This document shows, in pieces, positions 23,571-35,955 of a DNA stretch of 64,000 nucleotides (positions within the stretch are counted from its first letter, which is position 1; each line of letters opens with the position of its first letter). Source of the stretch: Rhypophila decipiens (Eukaryota > Ascomycota > Sordariomycetes > Sordariales > Naviculisporaceae); contig MU858136.1 of the NCBI GenBank assembly GCA_033297075.1, positions 62,001-126,000 of the forward strand, in the 5' to 3' direction. The translations under genes were made by a program, and so were the position numbers. The notes below the pieces were generated by a model. It was not told the origin of the DNA. It searched no databases and saw only the letters and a list, made by a program, of their open reading frames with translations.

Positions 23571-23578
23571 AGTACGTC
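23571..23578. repeat. Right 8-bp target-site duplication, AGTACGTC
   Basis: Directly follows the right terminus of the hAT-type element and matches the left flank at 7 of 8 positions. Confidence 0.8.
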
Positions 23579-25995
23579 AGCCCGTCCGGCCGAGGTTGCT
23601 GGCAGGCCAGCCGTTCTGCAATGGCCGAGATCACTAACCATGGGAAGCTTCATCACGGACCGCCAGACATCAAGTTATTACAGACACTAGACTCGCAATG
23701 CTAGCTAGCAGCCTTGGGTCGGAGCTCGGGGAGGTTTGGTCCATGACCCCATGGCCCGCTACCATACCGAGGAGCATGAACAGCCGATGGCCAGTCCCAT
23801 GCATTTCTTGCCCACGGTACGGTTGTTGGAAGACCCACAAAGCCCGCTCCGATCCGGGTCCCGTGAATCGAGTTGCACCAACATTTTCGGGACGTGAAAC
23901 GAGCAATGTACCCGCTTATTAGCCCCAGAGCGGTTCATCTGGCTCCCGATAAACGAAGACTTGAGGTGGGCAGACACTCAAGATCGCCAGACGGAGTATT
24001 ATCAGCTCGTCTTGGTAAGTAATGACTGTCTTCGGAGTTAATATGGGCTTCTCTGCGGGTGTAATTGCCAATCAACAAACCGCTGGCTATGTTTTTCGCC
24101 GAAGGCCTCCAGAGCCACCGTTTGGTCCATGCGAGACTCATGACTGGGCTCCTGGGGTAAGCTCCCAAGGATCAAGGGATGCTAATGTAAAATCGCCGAG
24201 CTTCTCAGGTGGTGGACTAGTGTACTTATGGGCCAAGACTGAACCCTCAAAGGATGTCTGGGAGGAACAACGCTAGTGGCTGGGGAAGCAAGCAGAAAGT
24301 CTGGGGAAGTCAGGGGCAGCATGACAGGGATTGGAGAATTGGAGAAATCCTTTGGGGTACGTAATCGGGTTGGAGATTCTAGTTTTGTCGTGCTCGTTAA
24401 TAACCCGACGTTTAAATGCCTTTTACCTGTCATGAAATGGAAGGGCAATGCGACTGTGATGAAGCAAACACAACCATACGAGACCTACCAAGTATATTGC
24501 GGGTAGCCAATGTTCGTTATTCGAAGGAGGACGTGATATAGAGAGTTGGATCAGGAAAAGTTGGAAAACCAGAGCCGGTGGAAGTGGACGGAGAAACCTC
24601 TCGCTAGTTTTCGAACAAAACCGCCCTCGGAACACTGGCAATCGTGCCCAAGTTTCCTCCCAGAGATTGGTTCTTGTACCTCCTTTCCGGACGGAAAGAA
24701 CAAACCCCAATCCCGGGGATACTCGTCCATATTATGACGTTTGCCTTCTCGATGGCCGCTCCTGAATAAATGCGTCTGGAAGAATGTGGTGTACGGATAC
24801 AGCCCGGGATATGACAAGCAAATGGAGAGATGCACCGTTTCCCTGCTTGCCAGGACTCAAAACAAATCCAAAGTCACCAAACTGGCAAACGTAGAGAGTG
24901 GTCGAGATTGGTACAGATCGCGAACCACATGCAAGCCCTCGGTCCTGGCATGCCTGGTAACCACCGCACCATGTGGGGCTCTCAGATGCACGATGTGGTG
25001 CACCTGACCGTCTTGCTCTTTTGGAGACGCGGTTGGTTGCTGCAGGCCGAGCTTAAAATGGTCCCCGGAAAGCCTGCGGTGGTCTCCCGGTAGTGTACCT
25101 CTATGTATCCAGCCGAACTGAAGCAAGGAGATGGGATGATGGATCCCAGCTTCTTGACAAGAGAGACCGATGGTCGTCCTGTCATCATTGGAAGCCAGAG
25201 CCTCCTGCTGGATATCCTGTTGATTCCTGTATGACGGGACGAGTCGACCATGGACGTTGGTCGAAGTCGAACTTGCAGTCCCCGAGGTACCCCAATCTGC
25301 AAAGGGCACATGCAGGAGCATGAGAAACTGGATATTGGAGAGTGGTTGGATATTGCTAGTATTTGGCTCATTTTGAGGATTGGGGTAATATTGGAGAAGC
25401 AATCTGGATCAAGGTTGAAACACTCGACACCAATTTGAGGCGGTCGTCTCTGTCTTCCACCAGCCGTGGGTGGTATCTGTAATCCGCAGGAAGCTGGAAG
25501 ACGCCGGGCGCCATCTTCCGTTGACCAGAAGTGGATCTTGGAGCAAACTCCTTACGGTATCCGTAACTTGAGTGGGCTGCGGACTGAGGCACCAAATTTT
25601 GGATACTGAGCCCGAGGTTCTCAAGTCTTGCTACCATTCACGTTAGCTATCAACTCCGAGCAGATCTTCCCAACCGTTGGGGTTTTGAAGAGCGAAGGTA
25701 GTTGAACGGAGCTTACTGTACAAGTGTTTGCTGGCAGAGTGCATGAGCGTCGCACCTAACCTCACAATGGGAGTGCTTACTACTACCATGTAACCCCGAA
25801 AATCTAGGTACAGAATGAACTCTAGGCGCTGCAACAAACTGTTTCTCGCAATGAAGTAGGTACGGAACGGATGCTGTCAGTTGGTTCAGGGTATCATGAG
25901 GTTTAGCTATGGTGTAATAATGCTGCCTTGCTGTTCGGAGTTAACTTGGGTAGCTTTCTTGCCAGTCCAAGCTATGCCGGACTTGGTAACGAATT

Positions 25996-26019
25996 CCGTT
26001 GGTGGAAGGATACCAACGG
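25996..26019. repeat. Hairpin: perfect 8-bp inverted repeat, 8-base loop
   Basis: CCGTTGGT and ACCAACGG are perfectly complementary and separated by eight bases. There is no T-tract or neighbouring gene to suggest a function. Confidence 0.6.
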
Positions 26020-28145
26020 GAGGAAGGTGGCCCATGGCCCGCTCGTCAGAATTGGGACAGGACATCACGAACCATGATTCGTTGCCAGAGAAAGGCCTAC
26101 GTTGTTTTGGATTGAGCCAGGAATAATGTTCCTAAGAGAGGTCTTGACGAACTAGTTTCATCGTATCTTTTGTTGAACAGACGTTGAAAGGAATCTGAAG
26201 CTCTGGCCCAACGACTTTGAGAAAGGTGGCTGGCCACCACGGTAAGTGCAGGGGCCAGACTCTACACTAAACAAGCACGGACCACTATGTACACTTGAAT
26301 CTTGCGGTGAGTGTGCCCCCACCAAGCATGATGGCCCCACATCAATGCGCAGCAATGAAATCGCAGCCTGACTTGCCGACTGGAACAAGCATTGTTGAAC
26401 AATGGATCAAAGATTGACTCACTTCTTTCTCGAGAAGTGAAGACCTTGAATCGCATCTTTATTCAACTTGTCCGCAATCCAGCCTAGCTTGCTGATCAGC
26501 GGGTTTTACCGGGCGCCATGAGGAAAAGGGGGCAGGGGGGACCGAAGCTCAAGTCCAGAAGCTTGGATGCCCCGCCGTAAACTGCCCCTCCATTGCCCCT
26601 CCATGCCCCTCCAAAATTCCTCGAGCTTAATCGATGGCGGGGTAGGTCGTTGATAAGCAAGCACAGCTTGGAGAGCAAGCTTCCTCTCCAATGATAGGTA
26701 TATGCACCTGTGGGCCGAGGTTTTCCCTTTGGGAGAGCATCCGGTCATCGGCTGGTTACTTGACCAACTCACCGTCATGTTTCAGGGGTCACACATATCA
26801 AGAGTAGTGGAAAATTCAGAACATGGGGCCTAAGGAACTTCACTAGATGAACGAGACCTACGTCAGAATCCGGGACCGTCGGATTGTGTTGTGACGAGGG
26901 GACTCGAGCTCCATTTTCCTACCAAGAGGTGGGATGATTAAACTCAATTGGAAGCTGTGACCATATCGTTGACATCTATCCGCTGGTACCGGTGAAAAAT
27001 GATACGAGCGTGTCGCTGACAGTTTGGGATGCTTGTTTCCGGGTTTTGTGGGCGATTGTGCCTTCTTTCCTAATATGCCCAGCCCCTGGTCTGGCAGCCC
27101 AGTCGTTGTGATTTGCAATTTTTCTCTCCAAGGGGTGAGGTACTACCTTGTAGGTACATGGTTCAGACTTGGTCGATTCGGTGAAATGTCTTGCAGGACG
27201 GTTAGGCGGTGGTTGTGCTATCCCGGTCGTCCCTTTTGATGCTGTCTTTGGTCCATTCGGCTAGGGCAACACTAGAAGCACCCAAAGCTCCTCTTGACCC
27301 TTCAAAAGCCTCCGATTCGAGGCACGATGGCAACGGACCCATCGGTGCCCAATAATGAAACATCAAGTGAAGATGGTACCCACAGCAGCAACCACTTTAA
27401 GCCGCCGATATCCCACGCGTCCCACGAATGGATTGGCGCTTGTGGGTTAGGTACTTTGAGCCTGGTGCCGGCAATAGATCTGTATTGGCTATGGTCAACT
27501 TGTTTACGTTTCTGAACTTGCTTATTGTGGGTTTGTTCTCACAAGACATCAACACCGTATATCAATGGCATGACCGGTCACTCCCTGTCGTCTCTATGGT
27601 GGGACCTGCAGCGAAGTGATTGTACGGAATAGGTATACCCGCGAGCATGGGATATAAATACCAAGCCAGATCTTACACCAACACATGCATCCCATGTTGC
27701 CAGACGAAGATCAGAAACCCCCCAGTGGAATCGGTTGGTTGATTTAAATCAAGGCTGAGCAGAGTAGATCGATACCAGTCAAACATCACGCCGCATCTGG
27801 TCATCGGATGGATCCGTTCTCCATTGCTCCCTAGGCTACGGCGTACCATTATCTGATTGGTCTCGTTGAGAGGGAGCAACTTCAACAGCGGGTGCCCATG
27901 TATTCGACTTGTCCAGTTTTGTGATATGGATAAACGTCCGAGTGGGTTGTTTCTATACTATCTGAACGCAAGACTGGAGATTTTGCAATTACCAAACAAC
28001 GGGATCTTTTAAACGTGTTTTACAATAAAGGTTGCGGTTGTGGCTGGTTTGGTACTCCGTATTCCCGGGACGCAACCGCGCTGCCCGAGGACAGCTGGCT
28101 GGGGGGCACAGTGTGGTACAGTCTGAGAACTAAAGCACCGTGCGG

Positions 28146-28167
28146 CTCCTGCCTCCTGCCTCCTGCC
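28146..28167. repeat. Short tandem repeat, TCCTGCC x3
   Basis: A three-copy 7-bp microsatellite-like repeat in the gene desert, 100 bp after a TACTCCGTA motif (28053..28061). Confidence 0.6.
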
Positions 28168-29731
28168 TCTCGGTGGGTTACGGGTTACGGTATTGCACAT
28201 GGCGGCACTGCAGCGGAGACGGGCAGGAGGCGAGCATGAGCAAGAACCATTTATTAATAGTACGCATGGATGTCGATCAGGAAATGCTGCTCTGGGCTCT
28301 TTAGAATAGAACGAGAAACAGGAGCCACGGTGCTTCTAGATGCGGCAACAAGCCGACCAAGTTCAATCTTGGGATGAGTTTGAAAACGCGGTTGAACAAG
28401 TCTTAGCATGAGTATGAGCAAGGAAGAATAATAGTACCCGAAACACACATTGCCGTGCTCCGTAACGTCCTCCGGCACTGTTCATACAGGACTTTTCTGG
28501 ATAGGGAGTGAAGAAGGCAGGTGGCTATTTCACCCAAGCATTTCATGGGTTGTGACTGACCATTGCATCTTGGCAGGTGGGTGCGAGACGGGATACGTAG
28601 GGCCCGCCAATTACGAGATAATATGGTGCGCAATTTATCGTCAATCTGGGTCTTTGACTCTGACCTTGACCATCATTCCCAGCATAACGATTACTACTGT
28701 AAACTGATGGAGACTTCACCGCGCTCTCATTGATCCACTGCGTTACGGATAGTTCTTGTAACAAGGTCTTAAGCTTGACCCTGCTAGTTTGGAAATAAAT
28801 GCCCTAGTTAGTAGTGTATCATGTGAAGTAGTCACACTGGTTGAATACAGAATTTCTGTCCAGCTTGAAAGCCAATGTCAATGGGAAAGTCTGGGCGACA
28901 TTCAGAACACGTGAGACACCGCGTCCGAACAGCTTTTCCCGGCAATTTTAGGGACAGGGCGTTGTAACCCATGTTCCATTTTCTACCATTCCTAATTATC
29001 TTTTGTTTCGAGATTTGATAAGGTTCCCTCATCCTCAAGTCCCAGCTAAGGATACAGCTTCCGCTTGAAGAACGAATAACGTCAAACTCAATTGCGAGAC
29101 CGAGAACGTCTTTTTAGGCGCACTGGTTAGGTTATCCGTCAAAGTGGAACCTACAGGGAGCAACAGGTAAGATCTATACCCCGTAGGTGAGTGAGAGTGC
29201 GACCCATACTGTGTCAGGGGTATCCGTACTGGGGGTATGAATTTGTAATCGGGATACTAAAAATGGTGCTCTCCATGTATGTGGGCACTAGTGTAGGTAC
29301 CTGCCCAGCCTGATATCAGAAGGTCAAGCTTGAACGATGGATCTCCTTTTCCCACTCGGAACTGAACTGGATCATTAGTACGACTGACAAATCGAGGAGT
29401 TTTTTCTCCAATTGTCTTGCGCTAACATCGGAATCATGGTATGAGAATGTGCTGTACGGATAGGACCTGTGAAACTGAGTGAGAAGCGACATGGGCGTGA
29501 ACGAGATGCATGGCACACTGGTACATACCAGGTACTCAAGATGCGTCCGCGCTAGACCCGTACGAGGAAGGCCGATTGTGCAACTGAGCAATCAGACGAC
29601 AAGCCATCGTAACGCCCATGCGAAAAACGGCCATAAGACGCTGCAACTTGATGACAACCCTGCCAAAACCGCTGTGAGGTCGCCGTGCTTTGAAACTCGA
29701 TCGGCTCGCTCAAAGACCAGGCGAGGTCAAA

Positions 29732-29755
29732 CAGGCCAGAAGTTCTTCCGGCCTG
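29732..29755. repeat. 24-bp near-perfect palindrome
   Basis: CAGGCCAGAAG and CTTCCGGCCTG form an 11-bp stem with one mismatch and only two unpaired central bases. No flanking duplication was seen, so it is not called a transposon end. Confidence 0.55.
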
Positions 29756-32121
29756 ACCAGGGATAGAATCCACCTATTCATCAGAGCCTGCTGGCGTGCT
29801 GACGAAAGTAATATTCCGTGCAGTAAATGTTTGGCAACGAGATGAGCTAGATATAAAGATAATAAAGAGGTCATCCAGCTAGTATCATCGATTAAATCTC
29901 CTAGCTGTCAAGCATCTACGAAGGCGGATAAAGTCTTTGGTGTCTTTCAAGGAACAAGAGGTTACCTGTGTTCAGTTGTCATACCCTAGGCCGACGAAGG
30001 CTGGCGGGTGAGGCTCTGGCTGTTGCACTCTGACCCTGAACAATTGTTTTGGGCTTGTTCTCCTGTTCCGGGGTTCTCGTCCCCACAAGCACGGCCCCGG
30101 ATCGCCCAAGTCGCTCACGGACTCCCAGCCATCGGCGATAATGCTACTTGGCAGTCATCATGTACCAGTACGGATCCGTAGCCTTTGATCAACAGACGGA
30201 AAGGAAATGACTTGTTGCTGTTGCTCCTCGTCATCTCAGAATTACTTATAAGGCAGGCATGCTTAATCTGCCTCAGTCTGGACACGGCGTGGCATGCTAT
30301 ATAATTCTCCGGCTGTTCAAGTCTTGTATATCGGTTTCTCCCGACAACTGGGTATCCTCAAGGTCCGTTCTAAGAGGAATTCTCATCCTCCATAACCGTC
30401 AATAATTATCCGCAACACGGAATCTTTGAGTAGTGGGTTACCTGATTGGGAACAGTGCTGGCCTATCCAGGCATAAGTGCATAGATAGATACATCACTGC
30501 AGCTAACGGGTACGGCACCGCGGACGGCATCAGTAGAATGGGAGTCCGCCTGGTATGATGCAGCGCTTTTACGCCTGGAAACGAGATTCGGAATCAACTC
30601 AATCTCAACACTCTCGAGACTTATGCCTCTTGATGATAATCGACAGACAGCTATCAATTCCTCAGAGCCACTCTTGAGCAATGTCTTCGCTTCAGCGGGC
30701 GACGAACCGAGATCTCGGCGGTTACGGAACCGGCCTGTCAGTCACGGTTGGCACGTATCCAAGTTTATCTGGCTCCGCACGCGGTGCGAGCCTCACGGGG
30801 GCAAATGGAGTTACTGAAGGCAGTCTCCCAACCAGGCAAGATTGTCGATCTCGCCTGTATTGCACAAGTTTTCCTGCGTGCCTCGCCTAGGCTTCAATTG
30901 ACTCCCATTGTCATATGTAACTACCTAAGCTGAGCTGCAAAAAGGGTTCACACTTGCCGGCCGCCGGGCAAATACAATGAAACTTGACTTTTACATCTCA
31001 CCTCTCCTCCAGGCCTGTAAATTCATAATTTCAGATCTGTAAAAAGGTTGTGCTCCCGTTCTGCACAGGCAAAGGGGTGTGCGGAATCTGCGGATCATCC
31101 CTCTCGTTTCCGCAATTGAGGCATTTGTCCGGTACATTGGGACCTGGCCGGCTCGCAACACTTAAATGTGGTAGGTGCGTTGCAGCCCCCGGTGAAGCTC
31201 CTTGTCTCCTGGCCATTCCCAGGGTGCACCCCAGAACCGCTGCTAGTGCGAATCGGACTACCAGGGTGCCCCAGTGTTTCCTCTGCTACTCCGTATACCG
31301 TCTGGCCGCGCACTGTGTCGCTCTTTGGTGCGCTGTGGTCCTGTGGAGGCCCAAGTGCCTGCCTTTCCACCTTTCCCTGTCACGCTTGTCACTTGGTGGC
31401 TGCCCCAGTGTCACTTGTCCGCACAAGGGCTGGCACCAATTTCGCCATCCCACCAAGAGGGAAACCTCGGGGCCTCGCCCTTGTGGTTCGCTGTTCACGG
31501 AGTGTTCCTGTTCTCCATTCCCCCAATTCTGAGCCAACCAGTCACCACCGACGGTTTTGTTCTTTTTTCCCTTTCAACCACACAACCACACAGCCAAAAC
31601 CGTGTCAATTCTTCAAAGTGGGATGCGAATTGTAGAAATCGAGACGACGTCGAAATAGAAGCAACAGAGCGAGGGTCTGAGGACAAATCGACCCAAACTC
31701 GACGAGGATTGCTCGGCACGCACAGAGAGAGACAGGACTGCGTCGGATTTAGCATGCGACTATCGACGTGCCGTCGAGCCCCTCCTCATCTCTCTCACCT
31801 CAATAGCTTGGTACCCACCACTCCGCTGTCGCCGCCTCCTTCGTAACCCTGCCTGATTCTACCTACCACTTCCCCCACCAACGCCGTTAAACTCTCGTCG
31901 CTTGTCACTCACTGCCTGCTCCTTGCTGCTGTGTTCCTCCTATTCGTTTCTCTCGCCTACTTCCCGACATACGCCGCCATTCGCATTTTGCCCTTCGTTG
32001 TTGCGCCTCTTGTTCGTCGCGTCCCTCGCCCTCATTGTCTCGTCCAACCTGAATAGCCAGCCAGTTGCTTTTCGCCGCCAGCATTTTTACGGATAAAAGC
32101 CGCGTTCTTGCTTTCGGGACG

Positions 32122-35100
32122 ATGACTGTGTCGAGTGACGCCGGCGGCAAGCTAGAGGCTGTCGCTGCCATGTCCAATTCGGCCAGCACGCCTTCGACAG
32201 CTGCTGGAGGGAGTGCGCCTGTCGGCGATGAAGCTGGTATGCTCCACCGAGCCTCGTTTATGAGTCGAAATTCTGTCCTTGTCCCATGCAAAACCGTTTA
32301 GCTGTCCGTGGATATGATTGCTGAATTTTGTCAACTAACAAAAGCTTCTCAATCCAAAGCCTCGACCATTACCGTCAACACCAAGTCTCCCAACACCAAT
32401 TTCCCTCCTCCCAAGACCGACAAGCCCCGTCCACACGTCTGCGGCACCTGCCAGCGCTCCTTTGCCCGACTGGAGCATCTGAAACGGCACGAGCGGTCTC
32501 ACACCAAAGAGAAGCCCTTTGAGTGTCCAGAGTGCACGAGATGCTTTGCCAGGCGTGACTTGCTTCTGCGTCACCAGCAGAAGCTTCACCAGACCACGAC
32601 ACCCTCGTCTCGACCGCGCAATCGCCGTGAGAGTGCGAGCGGGGCAACACCGGGGTCCCGAGTCCGCAAAAATAGCGTGGCTGGTCCGAATGCTTCGGCT
32701 GCCGCCGCCGCCGCGGCTGCTACCGCCTCGATGCGACCACGGGCAAACACCATCAGCCATGTGGACGGTGCTGCTATGCAGATGATTGCCGCTGCGAATG
32801 CCCAGGTGGCCCGTGGCATGCAACACGCACATAGCCGCCACCCGAGTCTCGTCGGGCTGCCCATGCACCACAATCTCGATCACAGCTATGCCGGCATGGC
32901 TTCTGCCATGATCCAGCGTGGTCTTCCACATGGTCTGCCAAACCTCCCGAAGCTCGATACTCATGGTATCAGCATGGACTTCTCAAACGGGCCGTTGCGA
33001 ACAGCGCCTCCGTTGCCCTACGCGCCCGAGTTTGAGTTCGATACCATGTTGTTCAGCCCCTCGGCTGGCTCGACTATCAATCCCAACGCGCTTCACTATA
33101 ATGACTCGCCTCCTTCCATGTCTCTAGACCCCTTGTCTCCATATCCTCATGGCTTGGACATGTCTGGCAATCTTTCAATGGATGACGGAGGCCTGGACTG
33201 GCTTTCGGGCTTCGACCATAACCTGACTTTCAACAATGGGCCCAACGAAAATGCCGTGGATGGATCTTCACCCTCTGCCATCAGTACGACCAGCCAGAGC
33301 GGCATCAGCGACGTCATGGTGGATGGTTCCAACCACCCGACCGCAACTGTTGGCTCGAGTTCCATGTGGCAGCAGGGCATCATGGGACCCCCGCAGATGA
33401 CCAATCCGTTCTCGCTCGACCTGGGTGGCTCGGTCTTCCCTGATCTTCTGAATGGGGCTCCCTTGTCACCTCAGCCGCCCTCTGCAAAGACGATGAACGA
33501 GTCGTACTTCTCGACGCCTCCTCCCTCGATGAGCTCCCTCAGCCCGTCTATGGTTCCTGGCCTCAATGGCCAAAACCTGAACCAGGCGCTCAATTTCGGT
33601 GCTGGGCCGGAGACGCCGTCCTCGATGAATGGTAGTAATCATGGCACCCTACTACCCCTCTCGACAATCACTGATTCAACAAGAAATGCCATCCTAGGTG
33701 CCCTGTCGGCCTCCCAGGCTTCCCAGTTTGGTGGACGGAGATATTCGTTTGCGACACCGACCTCGCCACTAACTGCCAACAACCCGACGACAATAGCCAG
33801 CACGTCCGAGACCGCCAACGCCCTTCCGAGCACTCAAGACCTCCAGCGCTTCGTCGGGGCCTACCTCCGCTATTTCCACCCTCACCTACCGTTTGTCCAC
33901 ATACCGACGCTATCGTTCGAGATCTCGCCGCAATCAGCTAACGGACAGAACAGTGGTGTGGGCGGAAGTGGTTGTTTAATACTGTCAATGGCGGCTATCG
34001 GCGCCTTGTACGAAACAGAATGGCAGGTATCGATGGAGCTGTTTGGCATGGCCAAGAAGATGATTCAGCTGTACCTCGACGAACGGAGGAAAGCCAATGT
34101 GAGAAAGGCTGACTTCCGACGAACTCCCATGTCGAACCAAAATTCACAGCAGCAGGAAAATCCCGTCGAAACCCCCGTGTGGCTCGTCCAGGCAATGCTC
34201 CTCAACGTCGTCTATGGCCACAACTGCGGGGACAAACTCTCTGGCGAGATTGCTTCAACACATGCCGCCGCCCTGGTAAGTTTAGCGCAGGCTGGAGAGC
34301 TCTTACGACCCACCCGCGTCGATCCGTCTAAAGATGTCGACATGATGGATATGGATGGGATCTGGAGCGGGAACGCCGGCAAGGAGATCGACGAGCAGTC
34401 GGAGTGGTTGCGCTGGAAAGCAATGGAGGAGCGGAAGCGCACCCTATACACCATATTTATACTCTCCAGTCTTCTAGTATCAGCCTATAACCACACACCT
34501 GCTCTCACCAACTCCGAGGTCATGCTTGATCTTCCATGCGACGAGGTTTTCTTCTCTGCCGAGAACAGTCGTGCATTTTTCGCCAAAGGTGGTATCGCAG
34601 CTGCTAATCACAACCGAATGACGTTCCATGAAGCCCTGGGAGAGCTGCTCCGGATGAATGAAAAGGAGCAGAAGATGGGCTTCAATGTGGGACATCAGCC
34701 ATTTTCGGCGGGAAATAGTAAAGAAATGCCCAAGTTCGATCTGAAACCTAGCACCTTCGGCTGTGTAGTCCTCATCAATGCGCTACACAACTACATCTGG
34801 GAAACACGACAACGCCATCACAACAAGGTCTGGACCAACGAAGAGACAGAAAAGATGCACCGCCACATCGAGCCAGCACTGAGAGCGTGGCATGCTGCAT
34901 GGGCGAGTAACCCCCACCACAGTGCCGAGCGACCGAACCCTTATGGCATGGGACCGCTTTCTGCAGATGCCATTCCGTTGCTCCACCTCGCCTACATCCG
35001 TCTCTTTGTAAACTTCTCGCGGGCCAAGGAAAAGTTTTGGCAGCGGGACTGGGATGGCATGGCCGAGGAACTTGCTCGCGGGGATGAGATTGTTCAGCAT

Positions 35101-35955
35101 GCCGAACATTCGCCCGCGTCCAACACCGACTCAGCCGGTACGGACCCTTCAGACGCTTCTGCCGCCAGTTTAAATTTTGTAGAGTCTCCGCCAACACAGT
35201 CTTCTTCCCCAGAGTTTGCCGCAAACAAGTTCACATCTTCGGGTACCGTCAATCCAGCTCTGACGCAGCAGACCTCGGCGCAACCCCAGACGCAAAACTC
35301 CAGCGCCAATCGCTCTATCTCGCGCCGAGAAAAGCACCTCAGAAAGGCAGCCTTCTTTGCCGCAGAATCCCTTGCCATCTCAGATAGGCTTGGGGTTAGT
35401 CTAGCGGATTTGACAAGCCGTGAACTGCCTGTTCAGTCGGCCATGTGCGCCTTTGACTGTGCCCAGGTGCTGGCCGAGTGGGTTGCCACGTTGCAAGACC
35501 GGGTTGGCAAATATCTCGGTATTCTTGGCCAGAACGACATCGACCTCACACAAGTCCCTGCCATCATGCTTCTTGAAGAAGAGGACGTGAAGCTCCTGGG
35601 CAAGATTCAAGAGATACTTCACGGAGCAGAAATGAAGATGAATATGGATCGAGCTTCCAAGGGTGGTACCGATGGTTCTAGCGGAGGGTTCAGGATGGAT
35701 GATCACGCAGGGTATGCGGCCAAGATTCTCAGACTCACGGCTTACATGATTGATAAAGCTACCATCTGGCCTGGTAAGGAGCCCCAAATGCATGAGATAG
35801 ATCAGGAGCTAACACAGACCTTTAGTGACTCGATTGATATCTTCTTGCCTGGAGACTCACGCGAACCACGTCCGTGCTCGTGCAGAGAAGTCCGTTCTGG
35901 CTACCGACTGAAGATCCCATCTTTCTTGGATTTTGACACGCTGAACCTCCCTTGA
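32122..35955 (+). CDS. C2H2 zinc-finger / fungal_trans transcription factor (Adr1-like fingers)
   Basis: Exon 1 is 32122..32236 and exon 2 starts at 32345, after an intron ending CTAACAAAAG; about 1241 residues. Two adjacent C2H2 fingers lie near 71-120 ([20 protein letters not shown] and [20 protein letters not shown]), the arrangement of yeast Adr1. A poly-Ala run and a long Ser/Pro/Gly-rich region follow. From about residue 540 comes a helical fungal_trans middle-homology region ([19 protein letters not shown]). It is therefore a nuclear DNA-binding regulator. Adr1-type factors often control alternative carbon use, but the targets here are unknown. The 3' end is uncertain: GTAAGG at 35774 and AACACAG ending at 35817 could form a 44-nt intron, ending the protein WPDL at 35825 instead of 35955. 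Confidence 0.85.

Larger units (their letters stand above)
19511..32121. other. 12.6 kb gene desert
   Basis: No ORF here exceeds about 180 codons, none shows a recognisable domain, and overlapping ORFs occur equally on both strands. Base composition looks moderately lower in GC than the genes but is not extremely AT-rich, so heavy RIP is not evident by eye. Contents: a hAT-type element (23214..23570), two CACGTG sites (21099..21104 and inside a 12-bp palindrome at 21251..21262), small duplications (22270..22293; a 7-bp repeat near 28146), a hairpin at 25996..26019, a near-palindrome at 29732..29755, and several TACGGAGTA-type motifs. The last 1 kb (about 31050-32121) is probably promoter and leader of the zinc-finger gene. 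Confidence 0.6.

Noticed and set aside
24857..25402. 181-codon minus-strand ORF in the gene desert
   Set aside because: It is the longest ORF there but has no domain, overlaps other ORFs on both strands and has no promoter signal that I can see.
31050..31846. Three overlapping plus-strand ORFs of 155-190 codons
   Set aside because: All three frames are open at once, together with minus-strand frames; this is a stop-poor, C/T-rich leader of the zinc-finger gene, not a coding gene.
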